Part shown: positions 1 through 6,592 of the stretch, piece after piece
Layout: each line of letters opens with the position of its first letter
Position numbering within the stretch: the first letter of the stretch is position 1
NCBI RefSeq assembly: GCF_009671205.1
Contig: NZ_CP045309.1
Coordinates: forward strand, 62,001 to 126,000
Length of the DNA: 64,000 bases
Origin: Micromonospora terminaliae
GTDB taxonomy: Bacteria; Actinomycetota; Actinomycetes; Mycobacteriales; Micromonosporaceae
Direction of reading: 5' to 3'
Position numbers and translations under genes: made by a program
Notes under the pieces: generated by a model
Told to the model about the DNA's origin: nothing
The model's input: the letters and a program-made list of their open reading frames with translations, nothing else
Databases searched by the model: none

Positions 1-705
1 CCCGCCCGCCTGCACCTTGTAGCTCACGGTGCTGTTGGCCTTCCAGAACGACTTCGGCCGGTAGTGCACCTCGGTGGGGCTCACCCAGTGCCAGATGCCC
101 TCCTGGGCGGGCTTGGCGGTGACCGTCATCCGGCGCTGCAGGTCGTCGCGGTAGTCCTCCGGGATGGCCCGGCCGAACTTCACGATCAGCGGCATGCCCA
201 CGCCGACGACCTGGTTGTCGCCGAGGAAGCTGGTGACCCGGATCTGCTTGCCCGGCTTCGCCATGGTGGTGAAGGTGCTGGTCGCGGTGGCCGGCTTGCC
301 GTCGTCGCCGGTCGCGGTCACCGTGGCCGTGTACGTCTCGCCGTAGTTCAGCGCGCCGTCCGGCAGCCAGCTCTTCCCGTCCCTCGCGAGCTCGCCCTCG
401 ACGACCTTGCCGGCGGAGTCCTTCAACTCGACGGTGGTCTCCTGCGCGTCCTTCGTGGTGAAGGTGAGCGCCGTGGAGGCCGGGACGTCCTTGGCGTCGG
501 CCGCGGGCTCGGTGATGGTCGCCGCCGCCTTCGGGCCGCTCTCGCCACCGCCCTGCCAGCTCGACCCCTTGTCGTCCCCGCCCTTGTCGCTGGTGCACCC
601 GGTCAGGGCCATGGCGGCGGCGAGCACCGCGGCCGCGAACACGCGGCGTCGCCCGCCGCGCCGGGGGGTGCCGCCCCGGATCAGCTCGTCCTGGCTAGCT
701 CGCAT
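1..705 (-). CDS. L,D-transpeptidase-type lipoprotein, N-terminal part (cut by window start)
   Basis: About 235 N-terminal residues of a lipoprotein whose catalytic domain lies outside the window. The start ATG (703-705) follows GAGGGA at good spacing. An arginine-rich n-region, a short hydrophobic segment and the lipobox LTGC (Cys near residue 37) predict lipid attachment outside the membrane. The rest reads as two Ig-like domains, with the segment STFTTMAKP shared with the next gene upstream (918-2183), which does carry an L,D-transpeptidase catalytic motif. The two are clearly tandem paralogues. Enzymes of this family make 3-3 cross-links in peptidoglycan. That this copy is catalytic is inferred, because the SHGC region is not visible. 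Confidence 0.85.
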   Translation of the reverse strand, partial: MRASQDELIRGGTPRRGGRRRVFAAAVLAAAMALTGCTSDKGGDDKGSSWQGGGESGPKAAATITEPAADAKDVPASTALTFTTKDAQETTVELKDSAGKVVEGELARDGKSWLPDGALNYGETYTATVTATGDDGKPATATSTFTTMAKPGKQIRVTSFLGDNQVVGVGMPLIVKFGRAIPEDYRDDLQRRMTVTAKPAQEGIWHWVSPTEVHYRPKSFWKANSTVSYKVQAGG

Positions 706-917
706 GTTTCCCTCACAAGTCGTGATCCCGGCCCATCGTCCCTATAGACGCACCGGAACGGTTACCCGTTGCCGGACGTGAACCGAAACACCCCGCCCGC
801 GATGTAACGATTCTGATATCGTGCGGCGCTTTGCCGGGTGGAGTGGTCTCTCCGCCACCCGACGGTACGTGGGCGGACGACCGCCATCGGCGCCGCGCCC
901 GCCCACGTTACGCCGGT
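706..917. other. intergenic region upstream of the first L,D-transpeptidase
   Basis: 212 bases between the two minus-strand transpeptidase genes. It must carry the promoter of the 1-705 gene. A TATAGG on the minus strand about 40 bases before the start codon is a plausible -10, but I see no convincing -35. I see no RNA gene, hairpin terminator or repeat here. Confidence 0.4.
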
Positions 918-2183
918 TCAGAAGGGCGATCCCTGACCGCCCTCCGGCACCGGCACGGCGCTGCCCGCGACGAACTGCGACCAGCTCATGCTCCAGGCCG
1001 TCCAGCCGTTGCCCGGCTCCAGCCGCCGCTCGGTGCCCTTCACCGTGATCGGGTCGCCGACCAGCGTCTTGCCGAAGAGCCACCGGCCGTTCGCCATCGA
1101 GACGTTGACGCAGCCGTGCGAGACGTTCACCCTGCCCTGCTTGCCCTCCGACCACGGCGCCGCGTGGATGTACTCCCCGCCCCAGGTGAGTCGCTGGGCG
1201 AAGTCGATCTCCGTGACGTACTGGTTGCGGGGGTCCGGCTCGTCCCGGGTGTCGAAGACCGTGGACTCCTTCTTCTCCATCACCACCATGGTGCCGCTGG
1301 ACGAGGGGGTGCTCTTCTTGCCCAGGCTCACCGGGATGGTGCGGACCACCGAACCGTTCTCGTAGACGGTCATCTGCTTGGTCGCGTTGTCGACCTTCAT
1401 CTCGAACGCGCGGCCGATCTTGGCGGTGGCGCTGCGGTCGACGTTGCCGTAGCGGCCGTTGCTCAGCGGGATCCCGGCAAGCGCCAGCCGGACGGTGATG
1501 GTGGTGCCCGGCTTCCAGTACTCCGGGGCCCGGTAGTACGCCTGGGTGCCGTTGTAGAGCCAGTGCCAGGCGCCCGGCTGCGGCGGGTCGGTCTGCACGA
1601 ACATCCGCTTCTGCACCGCGGCGCGGTCCTTCTTCGGGATGCCCGGCGAGAACTCGGCGACCACCGGCATGCCCACCCCGTACGTCTTGCCGCTGAACAT
1701 GTAGAGCCCCGAGCCGATCATCGACTTCGGCTTGGCCATCGTGGTGAAGCTGCTGGTGCCCTGCCGGGCCTGGCCGTCGCTGCCGGTCCCGGTCACCGTG
1801 GCGGTGTACCGGGTCCCGTACTTCAACGGAGCCGACGGCACCCAGGACGAGCCGTCCCGGCGCAGCCGCCCGGCGACGGTGGCGCCGTCGGCGGCGGTGA
1901 GGACGACCTTCGACACCTTCCCGCCGCCCGGGATCTTCGCGCTGATCTCGGTGCTGACCGGGCGCTTCTCTGCCCCGTCGGCCGGGCTCACCGACAGCGT
2001 CGGCAGGGCGGCCTGGCTCGGCTCGCCCGTCGTGTCCGGTGACGTGGTCGCGACCGGGTCACCCTGCTGCGCGCCGGCCACGAACGCCGGCTTCTTCTGG
2101 TCGTCGCCGCACCCGGTCAGTGCCAGCGACGCCGTGAGGACCAGGACGCCCACCATCGCCCCGGACCGCGCGAACCTGCCCAT
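918..2183 (-). CDS. L,D-transpeptidase lipoprotein (Ig-like domains plus YkuD catalytic domain)
   Basis: 421 residues. I chose the ATG at 2183 because AGAGGTG sits just upstream; an in-frame ATG at 2216 would add 11 residues. The signal peptide ends in lipobox LTGC (Cys near residue 25). Two Ig-like domains follow, and the C-terminal YkuD domain carries the motif SHGCVNVS near residue 357, with the catalytic Cys and its neighbouring His, plus an upstream conserved His (EYIHAAPWS). This layout matches mycobacterial LdtMt2-type enzymes, which form 3-3 peptidoglycan cross-links and are the carbapenem-sensitive transpeptidases. It lies head-to-tail with its paralogue at 1-705, suggesting duplication. 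Function is confident; the exact role in growth or wall repair is not visible. Confidence 0.93.
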   Translation of the reverse strand: MGRFARSGAMVGVLVLTASLALTGCGDDQKKPAFVAGAQQGDPVATTSPDTTGEPSQAALPTLSVSPADGAEKRPVSTEISAKIPGGGKVSKVVLTAADGATVAGRLRRDGSSWVPSAPLKYGTRYTATVTGTGSDGQARQGTSSFTTMAKPKSMIGSGLYMFSGKTYGVGMPVVAEFSPGIPKKDRAAVQKRMFVQTDPPQPGAWHWLYNGTQAYYRAPEYWKPGTTITVRLALAGIPLSNGRYGNVDRSATAKIGRAFEMKVDNATKQMTVYENGSVVRTIPVSLGKKSTPSSSGTMVVMEKKESTVFDTRDEPDPRNQYVTEIDFAQRLTWGGEYIHAAPWSEGKQGRVNVSHGCVNVSMANGRWLFGKTLVGDPITVKGTERRLEPGNGWTAWSMSWSQFVAGSAVPVPEGGQGSPF

Positions 2184-2370
2184 CCCCACCTCTGTTCTCG
2201 CGTGCCTGGCCGACATCGTGCCGCATGATTGCCCGCGTCCTGCGCCCCGTGGCCGGAGGGATGCGAACTTTGCGGGCTTTCGCCGGTTAAGCTCGTCCGA
2301 AGGGTGGAGCCCGGTATCGGATTGGAACCCGGCTCGGCGTGCGTGCTAAGGTTCTTCCCGTTGTCAGCGA

Positions 2371-2443
2371 GCGCCGCTAGCTCAACTGGCAGAGCAGCGG
2401 ACTCTTAATCCGCGGGTTCGGGGTTCGAGTCCCTGGCGGCGCA
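2371..2443 (+). tRNA. tRNA-Lys(CTT), copy 1
   Basis: A 73-nt cloverleaf: acceptor arms GCGCCGC and GCGGCGC pair perfectly, discriminator A at 2443, D-arm GCTC..GAGC, anticodon loop with CTT, and a T-arm containing GGTTCGAGTCCC-type sequence. The CTT anticodon reads AAG, the dominant lysine codon in this GC-rich genome. CCA is not encoded. It is identical along its whole length to copy 2 at 2587-2659. Confidence 0.97.
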
Positions 2444-2453
2444 CAGTTCAGAT

Positions 2454-2487
2454 CAGGCCCGGTGCAGTGCACCGGGCCTGTTCTTTT
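2454..2487 (+). terminator. rho-independent terminator of tRNA-Lys copy 1
   Basis: A near-perfect 12-bp stem (CAGGCCCGGTGCA against TGCACCGGGCCTG) directly followed by TTCTTTT at 2481-2487. It sits 10 bases behind the tRNA 3' end. Confidence 0.85.
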
Positions 2488-2586
2488 GCGCTGCCTGCGG
2501 GGCCGTGCGCGGCGCCCTGCGCAAGGGTGACCGCCCCTGGCGGAGGCGGATCGGTGGCGTGTTACCGTTCCTGCCGTTGCCGGCGA

Positions 2587-2659
2587 GCGCCGCTAGCTCA
2601 ACTGGCAGAGCAGCGGACTCTTAATCCGCGGGTTCGGGGTTCGAGTCCCTGGCGGCGCA
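2587..2659 (+). tRNA. tRNA-Lys(CTT), copy 2
   Basis: Identical to the tRNA at 2371-2443. The roughly 20 bases upstream (CCGTTGCCGGCGA against CCGTTGTCAGCGA) are also similar, so the duplication included the 5' flank and probably the promoter. Each copy has its own terminator, so they are probably transcribed separately. Confidence 0.97.
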
Positions 2660-2666
2660 CGGTTCG

Positions 2667-2706
2667 GTCAGGCCCGGTCCAGCACGGACCGGGCCTGACG
2701 TCTTTC
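2667..2706 (+). terminator. terminator of tRNA-Lys copy 2
   Basis: Perfect 14-bp stem, GTCAGGCCCGGTCC paired with GGACCGGGCCTGAC around a 5-base loop, then GTCTTT. It starts 8 bases after the tRNA. Confidence 0.82.
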
Positions 2707-2828
2707 CGGCCCGGCCTCCTTCCCACGCATGCCGCCCGGCGTCGCCTGAATCGGACACGGCACGTGAGTGGTCGCGAGGGGTCTGTCACCGCCTGGGGTG
2801 GTTGTCCGGTTCGGCGCACCGCGGCGGC

Positions 2829-2855
2829 GGAATGCCGGGTGGGTGGGGGTCGTTG
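2829..2855 (+). promoter_or_regulatory. SigR/SigH-type promoter P1 of the secreted lysozyme-like gene
   Basis: GGAAT at 2829-2833 and GTTG at 2852-2855 with exactly 18 bases between. This is the published consensus for promoters read by the disulfide-stress sigma factor SigR (Streptomyces) or SigH (Mycobacterium). Transcription would start near 2862, leaving a leader of about 225 nt before the gene at 3089. Confidence 0.65.
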
Positions 2856-2909
2856 TATCCCGGTGCGCGACCGAGGAGGGTGGCCCGTGGAGGCGGGTGC
2901 CCGTGGCCT

Positions 2910-2936
2910 GGAATGTTGGTGGGCCGGTGGTCGTTG
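2910..2936 (+). promoter_or_regulatory. SigR/SigH-type promoter P2 of the secreted lysozyme-like gene
   Basis: A second GGAAT (2910-2914) - 18 bases - GTTG (2933-2936), 81 bases downstream of P1. Both copies share the longer form GGAATG...GTCGTTGTA, so they are either duplicated or equally constrained. Start of transcription would be near 2943, with a leader of about 145 nt. Confidence 0.7.
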
Positions 2937-3024
2937 TACATGGTCCCGGCGCGGTGAAGTGGCCCCCCGGCCTCGCGCGTCGGTGATCCCCCGGAGTGAC
3001 TTTTTGAGCGCCTGACGGTGCTTG

Positions 3025-3063
3025 CGCACACCATTCAGCCGGCCCCCCGTCGGTGGGTGTGCG
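3025..3063 (+). promoter_or_regulatory. hairpin in the 5' leader of the lysozyme-like gene
   Basis: CGCACACC (3025-3032) pairs with GGTGTGCG (3056-3063), and an inner CCGGC/GTCGG stem can stack inside it. It ends about 12 bases before the GGAG ribosome-binding site. It could stabilise the mRNA or mask the ribosome site. It matches no riboswitch class I recognise. Confidence 0.4.
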
Positions 3064-3088
3064 TCGACCCCCGAATGGAGCTACCCCC

Positions 3089-3673
3089 GTGAACACGATG
3101 CTGCGTAAGAGTGTGCTGGGTATTGCTGGTCTGGCTGTTGCCGGTGGTCTGGCTGCCGGTCCGCTGAACCACCACGAGGTGGGGCCGTCGGGTCTGTCGG
3201 AGGCTGCGGTGGTGCAGGCGGACAAGCCGGATGCGGGCAAGCTGATCCCGCACGGTGTGCAGGGCGCGCAGTCGCGGATCGACCTGAGCGACGAGCAGGT
3301 CGGCAACGCGAAGGCGATCATCGCGGCGACGAAGAAGGCCGGTCTGCCGGAGCGGGCGGCGGTCATCTCGATCGCCACGAGCCTGCAGGAGTCGAAGCTG
3401 GAGAACCTGGGCCACCTCGGCGACGCCAACGACCACGACTCGCTGGGCCTGTTCCAGCAGCGCCCGTCCAGTGGTTGGGGTTCGCCGGAGCAGATCACCG
3501 ATCCGGAGTACTCGACGCTGGCGTTCCTCAAGGGTCTGAAGCAGGTCGACGGGTGGCAGGACATGCCGCTGACCGAGGCCGCCCAGACCGTGCAGGTCTC
3601 GGCCTACCCGGACGCCTACGCCCAGTGGGAGCAGCAGGCCGCCGACATCGTCGGCCAGTACTGGAACAGCTGA
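3089..3673 (+). CDS. secreted lysozyme/transglycosylase-like protein
   Basis: 194 residues from GTG 3089, preceded by GGAG at 3076-3079. An N-terminal hydrophobic segment rich in Ala and Gly (about residues 8-25) is a signal peptide. The mature part has the pattern ATSLQESKLENL, a possible catalytic Glu, followed by DSLGLFQQRPSSGWG and ITDPEYSTLAFL, typical of actinobacterial secreted domains with a lysozyme-like fold. Peptidoglycan cleavage is inferred from that family and not proven. The first codons use more T-ending triplets than neighbouring genes. Two SigR-type promoters upstream suggest induction by oxidative or disulfide stress. Transcribed alone and closed by a strong hairpin at 3688. 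Confidence 0.75.
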   Translation: MNTMLRKSVLGIAGLAVAGGLAAGPLNHHEVGPSGLSEAAVVQADKPDAGKLIPHGVQGAQSRIDLSDEQVGNAKAIIAATKKAGLPERAAVISIATSLQESKLENLGHLGDANDHDSLGLFQQRPSSGWGSPEQITDPEYSTLAFLKGLKQVDGWQDMPLTEAAQTVQVSAYPDAYAQWEQQAADIVGQYWNS

Positions 3674-3687
3674 CCCAACTAACGAAC

Positions 3688-3724
3688 GCTGGCCGGCACC
3701 CCCAACATCGGGGTGCCGGCCAGC
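3688..3724 (+). terminator. terminator after the lysozyme-like gene
   Basis: Perfect 15-bp stem (GCTGGCCGGCACCCC with its complement) and a 7-base loop. There is no U-tract, as is usual for GC-rich actinobacterial terminators. Confidence 0.7.
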
Positions 3725-3748
3725 GGCATCTCCGCGGCCCGGGAGATC

Positions 3749-3765
3749 GTCAACCAACGGTTGAC
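3749..3765. promoter_or_regulatory. palindromic operator O1 of the Clp-N/HTH gene
   Basis: GTCAACCAACGGTTGAC: two 7-base inverted half-sites around 3 bases. Its right half supplies the -35 hexamer TTGACG (3761-3766) of the promoter that reads the gene at 3796. Confidence 0.8.
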
Positions 3766-3795
3766 GGTGCCGCTGCGTCAACCTATGGTTGACGC
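3761..3795 (+). promoter_or_regulatory. promoter of the Clp-N/HTH gene, leaderless
   Basis: TTGACG at 3761-3766, 17 bases, then TATGGT at 3784-3789, then 6 bases and the ATG at 3796. Spacing is ideal for a housekeeping sigma factor, and the expected start point falls on the ATG, so the mRNA should be leaderless. Both hexamers lie inside the two operators, so a bound repressor would block polymerase. Confidence 0.75.
3777..3793. promoter_or_regulatory. palindromic operator O2 of the Clp-N/HTH gene
   Basis: GTCAACCTATGGTTGAC: same half-sites as O1, centre to centre 28 bp. It covers the -10 hexamer and ends two bases before the start codon. Confidence 0.8.
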
Positions 3796-4536
3796 ATGAC
3801 GGAAGACGCAGAGCCGCTGAAGATGAACCACCCGGTACGCCTCGACGAGCTGATCGACGGCATCAAGAAGGTGCACGGCGACGCCCTGGACCAGCTCGCC
3901 GGCGCCGTCCTGGTCGCCGACCACCTGGGCGACCTCGCCGACCACCTGGTCGGGCACTTCGTCGACCAGGCTCGCCGGTCGGGTGCGTCCTGGACGGACA
4001 TCGGCCGCAGCATGGGGGTGAGCAAGCAGGCCGCCCAGAAGCGGTCGGCCGCGAAGGCCGAGACGGCCGCGGCTCTCGACCCGAACGCGGGGTTCGGCCG
4101 GTTCACCCCGCGCGCCCGTAACGTGGTGGTGTCCTCTCAGGAGGAGGCGCGGGCCGCCGGCAACGCCGAGATCACGCCGGGGCACGTCGCCCTGGGCCTG
4201 CTGGCCGAGCCGGAGGGGCTCGCGGCCGCGCTGATCGTGGCCCGGGGCGTACCCCTGGAGCGGCTGCGGGAGGCGGTCACCGCGACCCTGCCGGCGAAGG
4301 CCGAGACGGTGCCGGACCTGATCCCCTACGACGCGCGGGCCAAGAAGGTCCTGGAGCTGACCTTCCGGGAGGCGTTGCGGCTGGGGCACAACTACGTGGG
4401 CACCGAGCACATCCTGCTCGCCCTGGTGGAGGAGGAGGGCGGCGACGGCGTGCTCACCGGCCTCGGGCTGGAGAAGGCGGCCCTGGAGCACGCCGTGGAG
4501 GGCGCCCTCGCCGAGATCACCCGCAAGCGGGCCTGA
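3796..4536 (+). CDS. HTH plus Clp N-terminal domain protein, probable autorepressor
   Basis: 246 residues. The N-terminal third has a helix-turn-helix-like stretch, SWTDIGRSMGVSKQAAQKR (about residues 66-84). Residues about 100-245 form two Clp-N (ClpA/ClpC N-domain) repeats, recognisable from FTPRARNVV, EITPGHVALGLL and NYVGTEHILLAL. There is no AAA+ module, so it is not a Clp ATPase. In ClpC the N-domain binds adaptors and substrates; here it may sense a ligand, adaptor or damaged protein. Two identical-type operators on its own promoter strongly suggest autoregulation through the HTH. The single-gene transcript starts at its own ATG. What signal the Clp-N part reads cannot be told from the sequence. 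Confidence 0.82.
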   Translation: MTEDAEPLKMNHPVRLDELIDGIKKVHGDALDQLAGAVLVADHLGDLADHLVGHFVDQARRSGASWTDIGRSMGVSKQAAQKRSAAKAETAAALDPNAGFGRFTPRARNVVVSSQEEARAAGNAEITPGHVALGLLAEPEGLAAALIVARGVPLERLREAVTATLPAKAETVPDLIPYDARAKKVLELTFREALRLGHNYVGTEHILLALVEEEGGDGVLTGLGLEKAALEHAVEGALAEITRKRA

Positions 4537-4590
4537 CCCGCGGCAAGACGCACCGGCACGAAGGCCCGAACCCGCACCAACGCCCGGACC

Positions 4591-4627
4591 GCGCCGGGCA
4601 CGCGCCACGGGGGCGCGTGCCCGGCGC
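4591..4627. terminator. bidirectional terminator between convergent genes
   Basis: Perfect 16-bp stem, GCGCCGGGCACGCGCC against its complement at 4612-4627, loop of 5. It lies between the converging genes ending at 4536 and 4635 and can serve both. Confidence 0.75.
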
Positions 4628-4634
4628 GCCGGCG

Positions 4635-5150
4635 TCAGGCGCCGGGGAAGCCGTAGCGGGCCGCGTGCTCGGGGTCGGCCGGGTCGACCTGCCGGATGCC
4701 CGCGTCGGCGAGGCGCTTGTTGACCTCGTCGAGCTGCTCGCGGACGAGCCGGGCCTCCTCCTCGGTGACCCGGCCGCGGTGCGGCTTGCCGGCGTGCTCG
4801 ATGGTGCCGTAGTCGATCTTCTCGGCGGACCGCCGGGCCTTGGGCGGCTTGACCCGCTCGGCGGTACGCAGCAGTTGCGCCATCGGCACATCGGTCGCCA
4901 TCGCGTCGAACTCGCTGGCGGTCAGCACCACCCGACGCGGCTCGCCGCCGCCGTGCCGGTCGTGGATCTCCACGACGGCCACGTCGAGCGCCGCGTCGTC
5001 GATGCTCTCCACCTCGACCGGGGTGGCGTCGAGTTGCACGGGCCCGGCGACGAGGTCCGGGTGCTCCAGCACGACGACCTTGACCACCTCGTCGTCGGGG
5101 CGCAGCACCTGGCCGCTGAAGTCGGAGACGTGGATCGTCTTCTTGCCCAT
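4635..5150 (-). CDS. conserved protein of unknown function
   Basis: 171 residues from ATG 5150, which has AGGAGA about 10 bases upstream; an in-frame start at 5192 lacks such a site. It opens MGKKTIHVSDFSGQ, has a compact beta-rich first half (VVKVVVLEHPDLVAG, PVEVESI) and ends in a charged helical tail (VTEEEARLVREQLDEVNKRL). There is no signal peptide or membrane segment. The first residues recall the N-terminus of Lsr2-like proteins, but the Lsr2 DNA-binding tail is not recognisable, so I give no function. It is single, with its own terminator. Confidence 0.72.
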   Translation of the reverse strand: MGKKTIHVSDFSGQVLRPDDEVVKVVVLEHPDLVAGPVQLDATPVEVESIDDAALDVAVVEIHDRHGGGEPRRVVLTASEFDAMATDVPMAQLLRTAERVKPPKARRSAEKIDYGTIEHAGKPHRGRVTEEEARLVREQLDEVNKRLADAGIRQVDPADPEHAARYGFPGA

Positions 5151-5249
5151 GCGCGGGGTTTCTCCTGTGGTAGGCCGGGATTCGGACCACAAGACGGTAC
5201 CGGACAGGTGTGCGAAAGCTCGGTGCGGAGCACCCCGGTGTGTCGGGCG

Positions 5250-5435
5250 TCAGTGGGCGGTGAGGCCACGCCGGGTGGAGGCGCCCGCCGGCAGCGCGTT
5301 CAGCGCCGCCCAGGAGAGTGACCGGCGGCGCGCCCCCCGGTAGTCGGCCTGCGCCGGGAACCGCCCGGCGGCCTCCACGGCCTGCCAGCGCTGCTCGGCG
5401 TCCTGCTGGTACCGGTCATTCGGCTGATTCGGCAT
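5250..5435 (-). CDS. small conserved-looking protein of unknown function
   Basis: 61 residues starting MPNQPNDRYQQDAEQRW. I took the ATG at 5435, with GGACGG about 9 bases ahead; an ATG at 5441 is nearly as good, and an extension to 5573 would overlap the promoter region and looks wrong. The protein is Gln/Arg-rich, soluble, without Cys or a membrane segment. The region just upstream (about 5440-5490) is unusually A/T-rich for this genome and contains the palindrome TACATGTA, a plausible promoter/operator. Confidence 0.5.
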   Translation of the reverse strand: MPNQPNDRYQQDAEQRWQAVEAAGRFPAQADYRGARRRSLSWAALNALPAGASTRRGLTAH

Positions 5436-5605
5436 GACCATTACCGTCCCAGAGAAACTTGTACATGTATGGAAATGAATATGACGCGGGATCGATGTCT
5501 CCGGTTCCGGCGACCGCCGGTGCTGTTCTGAACCGTCTACCCACCGGGCGGGCGCCTCAACCAACTCACGCACCGGATGCGGCTCGCCGGGCGTACCATG
5601 ATCAC

Positions 5606-6271
5606 GTGCTCGACCGGCGGTTGTTCCTGCACCTGGCGACCTGGTTGGGGCAGTGGCCGGCGGGTCCCGGACTGCACGTGGTCCGGTCAGGCCGGCGCGC
5701 CCGGCCGGCCTGGGACGGGCGGCTGCGCCCGGCCATCGCGGTCGCGTCCCCGGAGTGCGCGCTCCTCTCGGTGCCGCCGGACCGGGCCGCCCTGGTCCGG
5801 GACCTGATCCGGGAGCGGCCCGGCGAGACGCTGCTGCCCGCCCTGCCGGCGGCGGTCGGCGCGCCCGACTTCATCACCCACGCGGGACTGTTCCGGTGGA
5901 GCACGGCGCCGGCGCCGCTGCCCGACGCCGGCGACTGGGTGCCGCCGACCACCCCCGGGCTGCCGCCCTGGCTGCGGCTGTTCGACCGTGAGGTGCTGGT
6001 GGCCCGGGACGACGACGGGGCGTACCTGGCCGGTGCGGCGATCAAGCGGCACGACGCGTACGGGCACGAGTTGGCCGTGGGCACGGCGCCGGCGGCGCGG
6101 GGGCGGGGGCTGGCCCGGCGGCTGGTCGCCCAGGCGGCCCGGCGGGTGCTGGACGAGGGGGCCGTGCCGACCTACCTGCACAACCACGACAACCACGCCT
6201 CGGCGCGGGTGGCCGAGGCGGCCGGATTCCCGGACCGGGGCTGGACCTCGTACGGCGTGTTCCCGCGCTGA
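5606..6271 (+). CDS. GNAT family N-acetyltransferase
   Basis: 221 residues from GTG 5606. TACCAT at 5594-5599 stands six bases before this GTG, supporting a leaderless start, although the frame is open back to 5459. The C-terminal half has the acetyl-CoA binding signature of GNAT enzymes (AVGTAPAARGRGLARRLVA, residues about 155-175) followed by YLHNHDNHASARVAEAAGF, the usual last helix and strand. The substrate-specific N-terminal part is not recognisable. It stands alone on the plus strand and is closed by the hairpin at 6283. Substrate unknown. Confidence 0.82.
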   Translation: MLDRRLFLHLATWLGQWPAGPGLHVVRSGRRARPAWDGRLRPAIAVASPECALLSVPPDRAALVRDLIRERPGETLLPALPAAVGAPDFITHAGLFRWSTAPAPLPDAGDWVPPTTPGLPPWLRLFDREVLVARDDDGAYLAGAAIKRHDAYGHELAVGTAPAARGRGLARRLVAQAARRVLDEGAVPTYLHNHDNHASARVAEAAGFPDRGWTSYGVFPR

Positions 6272-6282
6272 GCAGGGCGGGC

Positions 6283-6318
6283 GCGGACCGTGGATCCCGG
6301 GCCGGATCCACGGTCCGC
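6283..6318. terminator. terminator after the GNAT gene
   Basis: Perfect 15-bp stem, GCGGACCGTGGATCC with its complement at 6304-6318, loop of 6. It starts 11 bases after the stop codon. Confidence 0.75.
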
Positions 6319-6592
6319 GGCCCCTTCCCCCCAGGTCCCGACCCTGGTAACGCTAAGTGCCCGCCCCGTGCCGGGCAAGGGGTGAAGGGCTGTTGACCCC
6401 TGTCCGGTTGCGGACTTGACCTGGGGTCCAGCCCGACGGGGTGCTCGCGGCGGTCAGTGACGCAGCGTGTGGATCAGGGCGACCACCTGGCGGGTCACGG
6501 GACGCAGCCAGGTTTTGAACACGTCCAAGTACACCGACCGGCGTGCGGGCCGGTATGGTCGCGGCGGCGTTGGCGGAGCGAACGGGCGGATC
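6319..6592. other. intergenic region upstream of the STAS gene
   Basis: 274 bases without a convincing gene. Several short inverted pieces occur (for example GACCTGGGGTCC near 6418), but nothing I can name. A TATGGT about 40 bases before the STAS start codon may be a -10. The AT content is slightly higher around 6510-6535. Confidence 0.3.

Noticed and set aside
2707..3088. Cyclic-di-AMP (ydaO-type) riboswitch before the lysozyme-like gene
   Set aside because: The leader is long and structured, but the conserved GGGGAAC/GGGGTGAAT-type core pieces are not present.
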